Origin: an uncultured Bacteroidales bacterium
GTDB lineage: Bacteria > Bacteroidota > Bacteroidia > Bacteroidales > UBA932
Direction: 5' to 3'
NCBI GenBank assembly: GCA_947253655.1
Contig: CAMYAE010000009.1
Location: forward strand, 1 to 64,000
Length of the DNA: 64,000 nucleotides
Of this stretch, positions 52,029 through 63,000 are shown piece by piece; position 1 is the stretch's first letter, and each line of letters opens with the position of its first letter. Made by a program: the position numbers and the translations under genes. The notes beneath the pieces were generated by a model. That model searched no databases. It was not told the origin of the DNA and saw only the letters and a program-made list of their open reading frames with translations.

Positions 52029-55000
52029 TTAAAATGTAAGATTGATGCCGAAGGTTACGGATTTAAATGTAGCGTCGCTTCCGAACCTTGAAGAACTAGG
52101 ATCAGCTGCTATATTACCTCCTGTCTCAGGATCAAGACCGGACCAGCCTGTAATGGTAAACAGGTCTGTTGCCGCCACATATATTCTTGCACCTGACAGA
52201 CCGATTTTTCCGACTAATTTCTGTTCAAATGAATAAGATAGGGCTAAATCCTTGAGTTTCAGGAATGAACGAGAATTCCAATATTGGTATTCATAAGTGT
52301 TTTGATAGCCATATCTCGGATAATCTTGAGAATGGTTGTTCTCCGTCCATGGTTTGACGGATGCGAGCTGTGCGCCGCTCGACATTGACGTACCGAATGC
52401 GTGCGGATCGAACCACAGGAAATGGTCTTTATCACCCTGCGCCCACCTGAAACTGAAATATAAAGATATATTCTTCCAAGTCAGCGTATTTCCGAGATTG
52501 AGAGTGAACAGAGGGTCAGGCGAGCCGATGAAATGACGGTCTTTGGTTGTAATCTTACCGTCTTTATCCGTGTCTTCAAATTTCAAGTCACCTGGCTTTG
52601 CGTCCGGCTGTATCATATTTCCGGAAGCATCCACATAGTTTGCGATTTCCTCCTGACTGTTGAAGATTCCGAGTTTCTTGTAGTCGTATGCCGAGCCTAT
52701 CGGGTGACCGGGTTGCAAAGCATAATATGAGTCAAATCCATAGGCCAAAGCATTGGCGACATCGGCAACATCTTCGCCTGCATAATTCTTGCCGTAGAGC
52801 TCTTTTATGCGGTTGGCATTTGAGTCGAAAACAAGATTGGTCTCCCACCTGAACGAGTCGTTGCCATCACCGTTGATATTGACTGAGTTAAGCTCGATTT
52901 CTACACCTTTGTTCGTGACAAGGCCTACATTGTCAAATATTGTCTTGAAGCCTGTCATATAAGGGGCGGAGCGAGTTACAATCATATTGGAAGTCTTTCC
53001 GGCATATATATCCACAGTACCGGCCAGGCGTCCTTTCAGAGTGGAGAAATCAATACCTAAATTGTATTTTTCTATCGTTGCCCATGTCAACCCCTTATTA
53101 GGTATGCCTTGTGGAGCCATTCCATAAGCGCTTTCGTCACCAAGCCATGTGTGGGTCATGCTGCCACTGTTTGATACCTTTGAAGAAACTGTCATAAGGG
53201 TTTGATAAGGTACAACTGAGCGGCTTCCGTTCTGACCCCACGACAACCTTAACTTCAGTAGGTCAAAAGCACCCCAGTTCTGCATGAACTTCTCATTGCT
53301 TAGTACCCATGCCGCTGAAGCTCCATAGAAATTTCCCCATTTATTCCCTTCTGAAAAAGCGGAATATCCGTCACGTCTGAAATTGAATGTAGCATAGTAC
53401 CTATTGTCAAAATTGTAGTTCAAACGTGCCAGGTAGCCTATTGCTGAACTTTCAATACGGGTTCGGGACGGTACGAGGTTTTTCGGGTAAGAAGCATCTA
53501 TTTTATACACTCCAAGGAAGGTAGGGCAGTCAAAACCTGTGAAATCAATCCCCAGATACTCCTCATTTGTGTATTCACGCGTATATCCTGCCATTGCATC
53601 AATATGGTGGCTGCCGAAATTCTTGTTGTAGGTGAGTATGTTGTCTATGTTCCAATAAGAATTTTTTCTTGCAGATGTCTTTCCTGCAGCCTTGGATGCA
53701 TATTTTGCAGGGTTGTCCATGTCATCGGTATTATTGGTGCTGACCCATATTTCAGGATGGCTGAATACATCTTGTGAAGAATTGTTTCTTTGTCCCTGCA
53801 AGGTTATTCGATAAGAAAGCCCTTGAAGGAAAGGAAAGTCAATCTGTGCGTAAGTTACGCCGTTGATGTTAGAGCCCTTACCTGTCCTGTCTGTCCAAAG
53901 GTAAGAATTACCTGCACCCGAGCCCCATAGAGGACTGAGGACATTTCCGTCAGGATGTGAATTGTACCAGTTTTCATATCCTTCCTGAAGGGCATGTACA
54001 TAGGAGTATGGGCTCATCCATGTTGCATTCTGTATTCTTGCAGGTTGTCCCCAGCTGTTGGAATTAAGGTAATTACCTTTAATGCCGAAAGTAAGCCAGT
54101 CAGTAACATTGATATCAAGTTTGGTAAGGATGTTATATTTTTCATAGTCGTCTCCCAATCTGATACCCTGCTGACGTGTGTAGTCTCCGGACACATAATA
54201 GCTTACGTTAGAGGCTCTTCCTGATATGCTCAAGTCATATTTCTGACCTACTCCGATTCTTGATATTTCTTTAAGCCAGTTTGTCTTGACATTTTCATCG
54301 AACGCCCTGCTTTCGACACTGTTCATCAATTCGGAAGCAGCAGCTTTGAGGTCTGCAAAATCATTCCACTCTCTATCGGAATATGCGCTGTCCAAAGCTT
54401 TCTTGGTGTAGAATCTATTCTTTAGGAAAGTTTCATCGTCGGTTACCATTTTCGGCATTCTTGTCCAGTCTGAAAGACTGATGCTCGTATTGAAGCTGAC
54501 GACAGGCTTTGTGCTGATTCCTTTTTTGGTAGTTATGATAATTACACCATTTGCCGCACGTGAGCCATAGATGGCTGCCGCTGAAGCATCTTTCAAGACA
54601 TCAATACTCTGTATGTCCGAAGTGTTGATTTCATTGATTGAGCCATAGGACAGGACACCGTCCACTACAAGTAGAGGACGATTGACGCTCTGATCTGCAG
54701 CCGATGTCCCTCCGTTTAGCGGTATTGCATTCTTGCCTCTGATTGTCATGGAACTTGTGTTGTCTCCGGAGGCGGAACTCGTAGGAGCGTACCTGAAACC
54801 TGCAACCCGGCTTGCAAGTCCTGCAAGAGCATTTGGGTTCGGAAGCGAATTGAGATTCTTGTCATTTCCATAGTTTACGCTTGCAATAGCTCCGGACACG
54901 TCTTTACGCCGTGCAGTTCCATAACCTATTACAACTACGTCATCAAGATATTCAGTATCGCTTTTCATCGTTATGTCTATTTGCTGACGAGAGCCGACAC

Positions 55001-55247
55001 TGACTTCTTGGGTTTTATATCCTATACAGGAGAATACAATGACAGCGTCAGGTTTTACATTGTCTATTTTCCATACTCCGTCAAGGTCGGTCATACTTCC
55101 GGTCGTAGTTCCTTTAATAAGGACATCAACACCTACAATTGGTTCTCCAGCCTCATCAGTTACCTTTCCGGATAACGTGGACTGGGCAAATGCGGGCACT
55201 CCTGCTATAAGAAGTGTCAGCACAACAGTTAATAATCGTTTTGCCAT
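52029..55247 (-). CDS. SusC/RagA-family TonB-dependent outer membrane transporter
   Basis: This 1072-residue protein has a signal peptide (MAKRLLTVVLTLLIAGVPAF), a carboxypeptidase-regulatory-like domain (LSGKVTDEAGEPIVGVDVLI), a TonB box region (DDVVVIGYGTARRKDVSGAI), and a plug (IQSIDVLKDASAAAIYGSRA, NGVIIITTKKG). A 22-strand barrel follows, ending FKSVTFGINLTF. It imports oligosaccharides with its SusD partner. No extra N-terminal signalling domain for an anti-sigma factor is seen, so regulation likely comes from elsewhere. It follows two GH92 genes in the same operon. Confidence 0.94.
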   Translation of the reverse strand: MAKRLLTVVLTLLIAGVPAFAQSTLSGKVTDEAGEPIVGVDVLIKGTTTGSMTDLDGVWKIDNVKPDAVIVFSCIGYKTQEVSVGSRQQIDITMKSDTEYLDDVVVIGYGTARRKDVSGAIASVNYGNDKNLNSLPNPNALAGLASRVAGFRYAPTSSASGDNTSSMTIRGKNAIPLNGGTSAADQSVNRPLLVVDGVLSYGSINEINTSDIQSIDVLKDASAAAIYGSRAANGVIIITTKKGISTKPVVSFNTSISLSDWTRMPKMVTDDETFLKNRFYTKKALDSAYSDREWNDFADLKAAASELMNSVESRAFDENVKTNWLKEISRIGVGQKYDLSISGRASNVSYYVSGDYTRQQGIRLGDDYEKYNILTKLDINVTDWLTFGIKGNYLNSNSWGQPARIQNATWMSPYSYVHALQEGYENWYNSHPDGNVLSPLWGSGAGNSYLWTDRTGKGSNINGVTYAQIDFPFLQGLSYRITLQGQRNNSSQDVFSHPEIWVSTNNTDDMDNPAKYASKAAGKTSARKNSYWNIDNILTYNKNFGSHHIDAMAGYTREYTNEEYLGIDFTGFDCPTFLGVYKIDASYPKNLVPSRTRIESSAIGYLARLNYNFDNRYYATFNFRRDGYSAFSEGNKWGNFYGASAAWVLSNEKFMQNWGAFDLLKLRLSWGQNGSRSVVPYQTLMTVSSKVSNSGSMTHTWLGDESAYGMAPQGIPNKGLTWATIEKYNLGIDFSTLKGRLAGTVDIYAGKTSNMIVTRSAPYMTGFKTIFDNVGLVTNKGVEIELNSVNINGDGNDSFRWETNLVFDSNANRIKELYGKNYAGEDVADVANALAYGFDSYYALQPGHPIGSAYDYKKLGIFNSQEEIANYVDASGNMIQPDAKPGDLKFEDTDKDGKITTKDRHFIGSPDPLFTLNLGNTLTWKNISLYFSFRWAQGDKDHFLWFDPHAFGTSMSSGAQLASVKPWTENNHSQDYPRYGYQNTYEYQYWNSRSFLKLKDLALSYSFEQKLVGKIGLSGARIYVAATDLFTITGWSGLDPETGGNIAADPSSSRFGSDATFKSVTFGINLTF

Positions 55248-55258
55248 AAAACAGCTTT

Positions 55259-57493
55259 TTAGTTTGTGAATAATTTTGTGTTTGGTTTTTCAGACATTAC
55301 AAAATGTAATTTCGCTCCTTCTTTTATGTCACCGTATTTAATTTTAAATGTTTTCAATTTTTTACCGTTCAGATATACCGCTCTGACATAAACGGCATCA
55401 TCGCTCCAGTTTTCCGTAGTTATTTCCAGGATGCCCCCTCCGGAAAGATGAACTTTCAGGCCGGGGACGCAAGGGGATGCAAGATTGTATTCATTGCTGC
55501 CCGGACAGACGGGGTAAAAGCCCATACAGTTAAATATATACCATGCTGACATCTGGCCACAGTCATCATTGCCGCTCAAAGAGCCTGGCTTGTTGCCGTA
55601 GAAATTAGAAGCAATGTATCTTACCCATTTCTGGCATTTCCAGGCTTGTCCGAATTCATTGTATAGATATGTTACGTGGTGGCAAGGTTCGTTGCCGTGC
55701 CAGTATCCCCCGATTCTTCCCCAAATGTCGTGAGCACCGGGGATATTCTCGTCCATTTTAATTGTGAAAAGACTGTCCAATCTGTCTGACAATAGTTTTT
55801 TGCCTGCTTTTGCAATATAGCCCTCAAAGTCGTGCGGTACGCTCCAGGTGTATTGCATCGTGAAGCCTTCAGTTATGTCTCCCCACCCGTGTATAGAATT
55901 GGGACCTTGGTAGGCTGTAGGAGCAAATGGAGTCCTCCAGTTCCCCTCTGAATCCTTTCCCCTCATATATCCCGTTTCCGGGTCGATAAGATTCAAATAG
56001 TTCTTGGAACGCCCGATAAAAAAAGCGTAATCTTCAGTCTTGCCTAATAATTTTGCCGCCTGTGCTATGCACCAGTCATCATAGGCATATTCCAGTGTTT
56101 TGGAAACGGATTCCTTTTCTTTGTCGAAAGGGACGTATCCGAGCATGGTATATTCGGGAATACAATCGTAATGCTGATTGGTGGCAGTGGTCTTCATTGC
56201 CTCGTATGCCCTTTCATAGTCAAAGCCTTCGACTCCTTTCAACATCATATCCGCTAATACGGAAACAGCGTGATATCCTATCATACACCATGTTTCACCG
56301 CCGTAGAATGACCAGACAGGTAGCATCTTCTCCACGCTTTTGTCATAATGTGACAGCATAGAGTTGGCGATGTCGGCTTGCAGAGGCCTGTTGACCAAAT
56401 TCATAAGCGGGTGGAAGGCTCTGTAAGTGTCCCACAATGAAAATGTCGTATAATTCGTAAACCCTTCAGCCTTTGCTATATTTCTGTCATGTCCAAGATA
56501 ACGGCCGTCAATATCCTGAAAAAGGAACGGATGCAGAGAGGTGCGGTAAACGCAGGTATAGAATGTCTCCAAAAGCTTTATGTCAGTGCAATCGAGTTCA
56601 TACTTGCCTAATTCCCGTTCCCAACTGACCTGTGCTTCTTCATATACATCATCGAAGTCTTTGCCGTCAATTTCAGAGAGGTTCTTGATTGCCCCTTCCG
56701 TGCTCACGGCTGAGACAGCCGTCTTCAGGCATACTTTTTCGCCTGCATGAGTCTTGAATCTGATTTGAATTTCAAGGTTTGGTCCGAAGGCTTCAAGGCT
56801 GCTTCTGAATCGTTTTGTGTCGTATTTTACCCGCTTGCCGTCTTGGAATATGCTGAAATCGGATATAGGGAAAGGAAATCTTGCGGCAAAGAACACCTTC
56901 CGCTCAGGATTCCAGCCTTTTACCAATTTACTGCCGACAATCGTACTGTCGTTCAATAGTCTTACATTCGACCAAACGCATTTCTGATAAAGGGTGTGGG
57001 CGAGATCTATCATTACAAATGCACTGTCCGAAGCCGGGTATGTGAATCTGAAAACACCGCTCCTTGCTGATGCAGTCATTTCCGCCTTGACTTCATAATC
57101 GCTTAAGACTACGGAATAATAACCGGGATGTGCGGCTTCATTGTCGTGAGAATATCTTGACGGGTGAGGTGTGCCTGTCCCCGGCAGGAAAAGGAAGTCT
57201 CCGAGGTCAGGAATTCCGGTACCACTCAAGTGCGTGAGGCTGAACCCCATTATCTCCGGCTTTGAGTATTTGTAACCTGCGGCACAGTCATAATCCTTGT
57301 CATCACAATCGGGACTTATTTGTATGCCGCCGAAAGGAACCTGTGCCCCCGGATAGACATTGCCGAATCCATCGGTACCTATAAAGGGGTTAACATAGTC
57401 CGAAAGCTTTTCCTGCCCGGAAATGGTGCGGCAGAGCATTGCCGATGCCATTAAAACCAGCAGAAATTTTATATTATGATTAAGGTTGCACAT
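55259..57493 (-). CDS. GH92 alpha-mannosidase (first of two)
   Basis: This 744-residue exported calcium-dependent exo-alpha-mannosidase begins with a signal peptide (FLLVLMASAMLCRTISGQE). The mature start DYVNPFIGTDGFGNVYPGAQ is diagnostic of GH92. The catalytic acid lies in HGNEPCHHVTYLYNEFGQAW near residue 607 and the base region is GNDDCGQMSAWYIFNCMGFY near 648. The acid motif has Cys where its neighbour has Ser (HGNEPSHH), which may reflect a different linkage preference. It lies 11 bases before the susC-like gene. Confidence 0.93.
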   Translation of the reverse strand: MCNLNHNIKFLLVLMASAMLCRTISGQEKLSDYVNPFIGTDGFGNVYPGAQVPFGGIQISPDCDDKDYDCAAGYKYSKPEIMGFSLTHLSGTGIPDLGDFLFLPGTGTPHPSRYSHDNEAAHPGYYSVVLSDYEVKAEMTASARSGVFRFTYPASDSAFVMIDLAHTLYQKCVWSNVRLLNDSTIVGSKLVKGWNPERKVFFAARFPFPISDFSIFQDGKRVKYDTKRFRSSLEAFGPNLEIQIRFKTHAGEKVCLKTAVSAVSTEGAIKNLSEIDGKDFDDVYEEAQVSWERELGKYELDCTDIKLLETFYTCVYRTSLHPFLFQDIDGRYLGHDRNIAKAEGFTNYTTFSLWDTYRAFHPLMNLVNRPLQADIANSMLSHYDKSVEKMLPVWSFYGGETWCMIGYHAVSVLADMMLKGVEGFDYERAYEAMKTTATNQHYDCIPEYTMLGYVPFDKEKESVSKTLEYAYDDWCIAQAAKLLGKTEDYAFFIGRSKNYLNLIDPETGYMRGKDSEGNWRTPFAPTAYQGPNSIHGWGDITEGFTMQYTWSVPHDFEGYIAKAGKKLLSDRLDSLFTIKMDENIPGAHDIWGRIGGYWHGNEPCHHVTYLYNEFGQAWKCQKWVRYIASNFYGNKPGSLSGNDDCGQMSAWYIFNCMGFYPVCPGSNEYNLASPCVPGLKVHLSGGGILEITTENWSDDAVYVRAVYLNGKKLKTFKIKYGDIKEGAKLHFVMSEKPNTKLFTN

Positions 57494-57518
57494 ACAGAAT
57501 CGGATATTTGAAATGAGT

Positions 57519-59870
57519 TTATTCAGTCATGGAATATGGCTTGTCGGTGAGGTTACGTCCGCGACGTTTCGCAGGTCGCGGTCCCATGATGAATTCAAGT
57601 GTGCCCCCGTTTGCAATATCTTTGTGGGTAATATATAATTTTTCGTATGGCTTCCCGTTCAGGTAGACCTTTTGTACGTATCTGTTTTTGTCTCCAACAC
57701 CGTCAGCCTTGATTTCGAGGACTTTATTTTCCGGAAGCTCTACCTTTGCGTAAGGAAGATAAGGAGCGCCCAAGACATATTGGTCAGTCCCCGGACAGAC
57801 AGGATAGAAGCCTAAGGCTGAGAAGATATACCATGCTGACATCTGTCCGCAGTCATCGTTTCCTCCGAGCCCGCGTATTTCAGGACGGTACATCCTGTTA
57901 ATTATTTCCCTGAGCCAGTATTGTGTCTTCCAGGCATCTGAAGTCCAAGCATATAGATAAGGTATATGGTGGCTCGGTTCGTTACCGTGTACGTAGCCTC
58001 CGATAAGGCATTCTTCTGTTACATCTTCATTGTCTTCGTAGCAGTATTCCGGCAGATGGGAATTAAAAAGTTCATCGAGATTTTCAATGAATTTTTTCTC
58101 TCCTCCCATTATTTTCATCAATCCGAAAATATCCTGAGGCACATGAAAAGAAAAATTCAAGGAATTCCCTTCTATGAAGCCTTGCCCCATAGTGCGCTTA
58201 GGGTCGAAATTAGCTCTAAAACTGCCATCCCTATGTTTTGGACGGGCAAATCCAGATAAAGGGTCGTATATATTCCTATAATATAATGCTCTCCGACTAT
58301 ATTTTTCTGCTATTTCGCTTTTATCGGCGATGATTGCAGCCCGGTATATGCACCAATCGTCATAAGAAAATTCAAGCGTGTTGCTCGCTGAAGTAGATGA
58401 GGTCTCATCAGTAACGAAGCCATGGGCAATATAGTCTGCAAGCCCTCCGTAGTACGGCACGTTTGACGTTGATACCATTGCTTCAATTGCCTTGTCATAG
58501 TCAATATCAAGTCCTTTTGCCATGGCATCCGCGATTACGGATACGCTGTGATAACCGGTCATGCACCAATTTTCATTAGCCATGTGACTCCATATCGGGA
58601 GCATCTTGTGAGGACTTTGTTCGTAATGTCGCAACATAGAACTGATTATATCCTTTTCAATATCCGGTTTCAGGAGAGTGAGCAGCGGGTGTTCCGCCCT
58701 GTATGTATCCCATAGAGAGAATATGGTATAATTTTCAAATCCTTCGGCCTTGTGCAGGCGTCTGTCCAGTCCTCTGTAAAGTCCGTCTGAGTCCATATAG
58801 ACGGAAGGATTTATCATGGTATGATATAAGGATGTGTAGAACATTTCCTTTTCATCCTCACTTCCTTTTATTTTGATGCATGACAACTCTTTCTCCCAAT
58901 CGGCAGTCACTTCTGCAAGAATTGCTTCGAAAGGCTTTCCATTAGTTTCTGCTTCCAGATTCTTTAGTGCCCCATTGATGCCGGTTGCAGACAGGGCTAC
59001 CTTGACGGTGAGTTCAGGCTGTACGGAAGTGGCGAATTTAAACCATGCTACGAGCTTTCTGCCTGCCATTTCAGGGAAATTACGATATTGGGCAAATTTT
59101 CCGTAGCCTCCTTTATAAGGTATAGGCGCCTTGTCTTCGTAACCGTATTCAATTATAGGTTGGGAAAGGGAAATGGCAAAGTAAGTGTAATTTCCTCTTG
59201 CCCAGCCATTTGTTATACGGTATCCTGTGAGCAGGGTGTCATTTTCTACGCGCAGTTCCGCCCATAGTGTCTTTCCGTCATAATTGTATATACCGTGATT
59301 CAAGTCAATGATAATATGCCCGTCAGAACCTTCTGGAAAAATATACTCGTGTACCCCTGTCCGTTTTGTGGCTGTAAGTCTCGCTTTGATATTGTAGTCA
59401 TCCAGCACAACTTCATAATATCCCGGACGTGCCTTTTCGGTTTCATGCGAATACCGGCTCCTGTAACCTTTGTCCGGCTCATCATCGGTGCCGGGGTTCA
59501 GACGTATATCGCCTGTCGCCGGCATTATCAGAATATCTCCGAGATCAGAGTGCCCTGTGCCGTTGAAATGGGTGTGAGAGAAGCCTACTATCGTATTGTC
59601 GGAATATCTGTACCCTGCACAGTATTCATATACTTTTCCTTGATATTTACCATTAATATTATGGGGAATAGTATCCGTATCCGGACTTAACTGGACGCCT
59701 CCGAAAGGGGAGCATGCTCCGGGAAACGTATGTCCCATCCCATCCGTTCCGATAAAGGGGTTTACATATTCCGTGACCGGGGTATTTTTACCGTTCAGCA
59801 GGCAACAAAGGCATGAAAATGCTCCTATAATAAGAAATCTGACACTCATGTTAATTTCACTTAACATCAA
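57519..59870 (-). CDS. GH92 alpha-mannosidase (second of two)
   Basis: This 783-residue exported exo-alpha-mannosidase is the first gene of the minus-strand locus. The mature protein starts EYVNPFIGTDGMGHTFPGAC. GH92 motifs are HFNGTGHSDLGDI near residue 100, GYVHGNEPSHHIPYLYAW near 630 (acid) and LGGNDDCGQMSAWYIFSALG near 675 (base). It is related to the GH92 25 bases downstream but clearly diverged, suggesting that the pair remove different alpha-mannosidic linkages from one glycan. A TACTTTTG -7 box lies about 70 bases upstream. Confidence 0.93.
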   Translation of the reverse strand: MMLSEINMSVRFLIIGAFSCLCCLLNGKNTPVTEYVNPFIGTDGMGHTFPGACSPFGGVQLSPDTDTIPHNINGKYQGKVYEYCAGYRYSDNTIVGFSHTHFNGTGHSDLGDILIMPATGDIRLNPGTDDEPDKGYRSRYSHETEKARPGYYEVVLDDYNIKARLTATKRTGVHEYIFPEGSDGHIIIDLNHGIYNYDGKTLWAELRVENDTLLTGYRITNGWARGNYTYFAISLSQPIIEYGYEDKAPIPYKGGYGKFAQYRNFPEMAGRKLVAWFKFATSVQPELTVKVALSATGINGALKNLEAETNGKPFEAILAEVTADWEKELSCIKIKGSEDEKEMFYTSLYHTMINPSVYMDSDGLYRGLDRRLHKAEGFENYTIFSLWDTYRAEHPLLTLLKPDIEKDIISSMLRHYEQSPHKMLPIWSHMANENWCMTGYHSVSVIADAMAKGLDIDYDKAIEAMVSTSNVPYYGGLADYIAHGFVTDETSSTSASNTLEFSYDDWCIYRAAIIADKSEIAEKYSRRALYYRNIYDPLSGFARPKHRDGSFRANFDPKRTMGQGFIEGNSLNFSFHVPQDIFGLMKIMGGEKKFIENLDELFNSHLPEYCYEDNEDVTEECLIGGYVHGNEPSHHIPYLYAWTSDAWKTQYWLREIINRMYRPEIRGLGGNDDCGQMSAWYIFSALGFYPVCPGTDQYVLGAPYLPYAKVELPENKVLEIKADGVGDKNRYVQKVYLNGKPYEKLYITHKDIANGGTLEFIMGPRPAKRRGRNLTDKPYSMTE

Positions 59871-60038
59871 ATTTCACACAATATATGACAAAATAATGTA
59901 GAGAAATATAAAATATTGTCAATTATGTTATAAAATTTGACAAAAGTAGGGTCAATGCCTGTTCTTATGCTGAATTGCAGTATTTTATTAACTATATTTA
60001 CAAAAATTAACTACATTGATTAATCATTTAAAACAAAT
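59871..60038. promoter_or_regulatory. Shared divergent promoter region of two SusC/SusD loci
   Basis: 168 AT-rich bases separate the minus-strand GH92 operon from the plus-strand susC operon. On the minus strand TACTTTTG (59941-59948) fits TAnnTTTG in full. On the plus strand TATATTTA (near 59994) is 7 of 8. Neither has a clear TTTG at the right distance, as often seen for promoters that need an activator. No regulator gene is inside the window. Confidence 0.5.
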
Positions 60039-63000
60039 ATGCTTAAAAGAAAATTTGCATCGGTTCTTTTCTTCGCATTCCTTGCAGTCGGAGCAATAGC
60101 CCAGACCAAAACTGTGAAAGGAGTTGTCTATGAAGATGAAACAGGCGAAACTCTACCGGGAGCTACCGTTTCGGTTGTAGGCTCGACCAAAGGGGCTATT
60201 ACCGGCCTTGACGGAAGTTTCGAAATGTCGGGCGTGAAGCCTACCGACCAGTTGAAATTTGAGTTTTTCGGAAAAGCTCCTCAGACCTTGACGGTCGGAG
60301 AAATGGTGAACTTCATTGTAAAATTGAAGAATGCAGCTAATGAGTTGGACGAGGTAACGGTCGTGGCTTTCGGTAAACAGAAGAAAGAAAGCGTTATTGG
60401 GTCAGTGACAAGTATTGATGTGCAAACACTGAAAGTCCCGTCAAGCAACCTCACGACGGCACTTGCAGGAAATGTCGCCGGAGTTATAGCTTATCAGAGA
60501 ACGGGCGAGCCTGGTCAGGATAACGCTGATTTCTTCGTGCGTGGCATTACGACTTTCGGAGCCAATACCCACCCCTTGATTCTAATAGACAACATTGAAC
60601 TTACAGCCACTGACCTTGCCAGGCTGCAGCCTGACGACATCGCAAGTTTCTCTATTATGAAAGATGCTACAGCTACTGCATTGTATGGTGCTAGAGGAGC
60701 CAACGGAGTTATCTTTGTTACTACCAAGCGCGGTCAGGAAGGTCCTGCAAGGATTCAGGGGAGGATTGAAACTTCAATTTCGACACCTACTGCTATAGTG
60801 GAACTCGCAGATCCTGTCACTTATATGAAATCATTTAATGAGGCCATATCTACGAGAGACCCTCTTGGAGAGCTGAGATATTCTTTTGACAAGATTGAGC
60901 AGACGGGCAAGCCCGGTGCAAACCGTTACATCTACCCTATGAACGACTGGTACGATATGCTTTTCAAGGATTTTGCTACAAGTTACAGGGCCAATATTTC
61001 GGCTCAGGGCGGAGGCAAGGTCGCAAGATATTATGTAGCCGGCGGTTATACGGAAGACACGGGAATATTGAAAGTCGACAAGAGAAACAGTTTCAACAAT
61101 AATATAAACAGCAAGAATTATACTCTCCGTTCCAATGTGGATATTAATGTGACAAAGACCACTAAGCTGGCGGTAAGGCTTACTGGTAATTTCTCTGATT
61201 ATCAAGGGCCTTTGAACGGAGGTTCCGATGTGTATAAACAGGTAGTCCATTCTGATCCGGTGCTGTTCCCCGCCTATTACCCTGTGGATGAGGAACATCT
61301 CGGCATACAGCATATCATGTTCGGTAATTATGAAGACGGCAATTATATCAATCCTTATGCCAACCTTGTAAAAGGATATAAGAATTATCAGCGCTCCCAG
61401 ATGGTCGCTGCGGTTGAGTTGGAGCAGAATTTGGATTTCATTACCAAAGGGCTGTCTTTCATGACACTTTTCAATCTTACAAGACTTTCGGAATATTCGG
61501 TGTTCCGCTCTTTTATGCCGTTCTGGTATGCAATGGACAACTACGATGCATATACCGGTGAATATCATATAAGAAGAATTAATGATAACGGTACCGACTA
61601 TCTCCAATATGGAGAAGGAGGAAAAAAAGTCGTAAACACGATGTATTCCGAGAGCAGGATGAATTATTCAAGGGCATTTGGCAAAAGCGATGTTACCGGC
61701 CTTTTGGTTCTGACGGCACGGGAGCAATTGGTGGCCAATGCAGGAAGCCTGCAACTTTCCCTGCCTTCAAGGAATGCCGGACTTTCCGGACGTTTTACCT
61801 ACGGATGGGATAAGAGATACTTTTCTGAGTTTAATTTCGGATATAACGGATCCGAAAGATTTCACAAATCGCACCGCTGGGGCTTTTTCCCCTCTTTCGG
61901 AGGTGCTTGGCTGATGTCTAATGAAAAATGGTTTAAACCCATAAAGAAGGTAGTGAACAATCTTAAATTTCGTGCCTCATACGGTCTTGTCGGTAATGAC
62001 AATATCGGCTCGGAATACGACAGGTTCTATTATCTCTCGGAATTGAATATGGATAGCGACGGGCGGAGCGCATATTTTGGAGAACAGAGAAATGTGGGAT
62101 ATAAAGGCATAGATGTGGTACGTTATGCAAATGAATCCATTACATGGGAGAAATCCTATAAATCCAATTTTGCAGTTGAATTAGGCCTGTTGGACAAGCT
62201 TGACATTATTGCGGAATACTTTACCGAGCATCGTACCGATATATTTATGCGCCGTGCGGATATTCCTAATACGATGGGGCTTCAGGCTCAGGTGTACGGT
62301 AATATTGGTGAGGCAACGGCTCAAGGAGTTGATATTCAAGCAGATTACAAGCAGTCTTGGTCAAACGGTCTGTGGGCATCGGGCAGGGCCAATTTTACAT
62401 ATTCCACAAGCAAATACAAGGTTTATGAAGAGCCTACCTATCCTGAATCGTACAGGCAGCATGCCGGTCGGTCATTAGCACAGAGTTGGGGTTACATTGC
62501 AGAGCGGCTTTTTATAGATGATGAAGACGCTGCCAACAGCCCTTCACAGGCGGCTTTCGGTAGCCCTTACGGCGGAGGTGATATAAAGTACACCGATGTA
62601 AACGGAGACGGTGTGATTACTGAGGCTGACCGTGTTCCTATCGGTTTCCCGACGTCTCCTGAGATAGTTTACGGTTTCGGAGCTTCTATGGGCTACAAGG
62701 GTTTTGACTTCTCGCTGTTTTTCCAGGGAATGGCACGTGAGTCTTTCTGGATAGATGCCACCAGCAATTACGGATCCAAGACTTGCGGTACAGGGCCATT
62801 TGTCAATAATACCCAATTGCTGAAAGCCTATGCCGACAGCCATTGGAGTGAAGATAACAGGGATATTTATGCACTATATCCGAGATACAGTGCGTATGCA
62901 AATTATAATAATATCCAGCGCAGCACCTGGTGGATGAGAGACGGTTCATTTTTGAGGCTCAAACAGCTTGAATTAGGATATACCCTGCCTCAGAGGCTTA

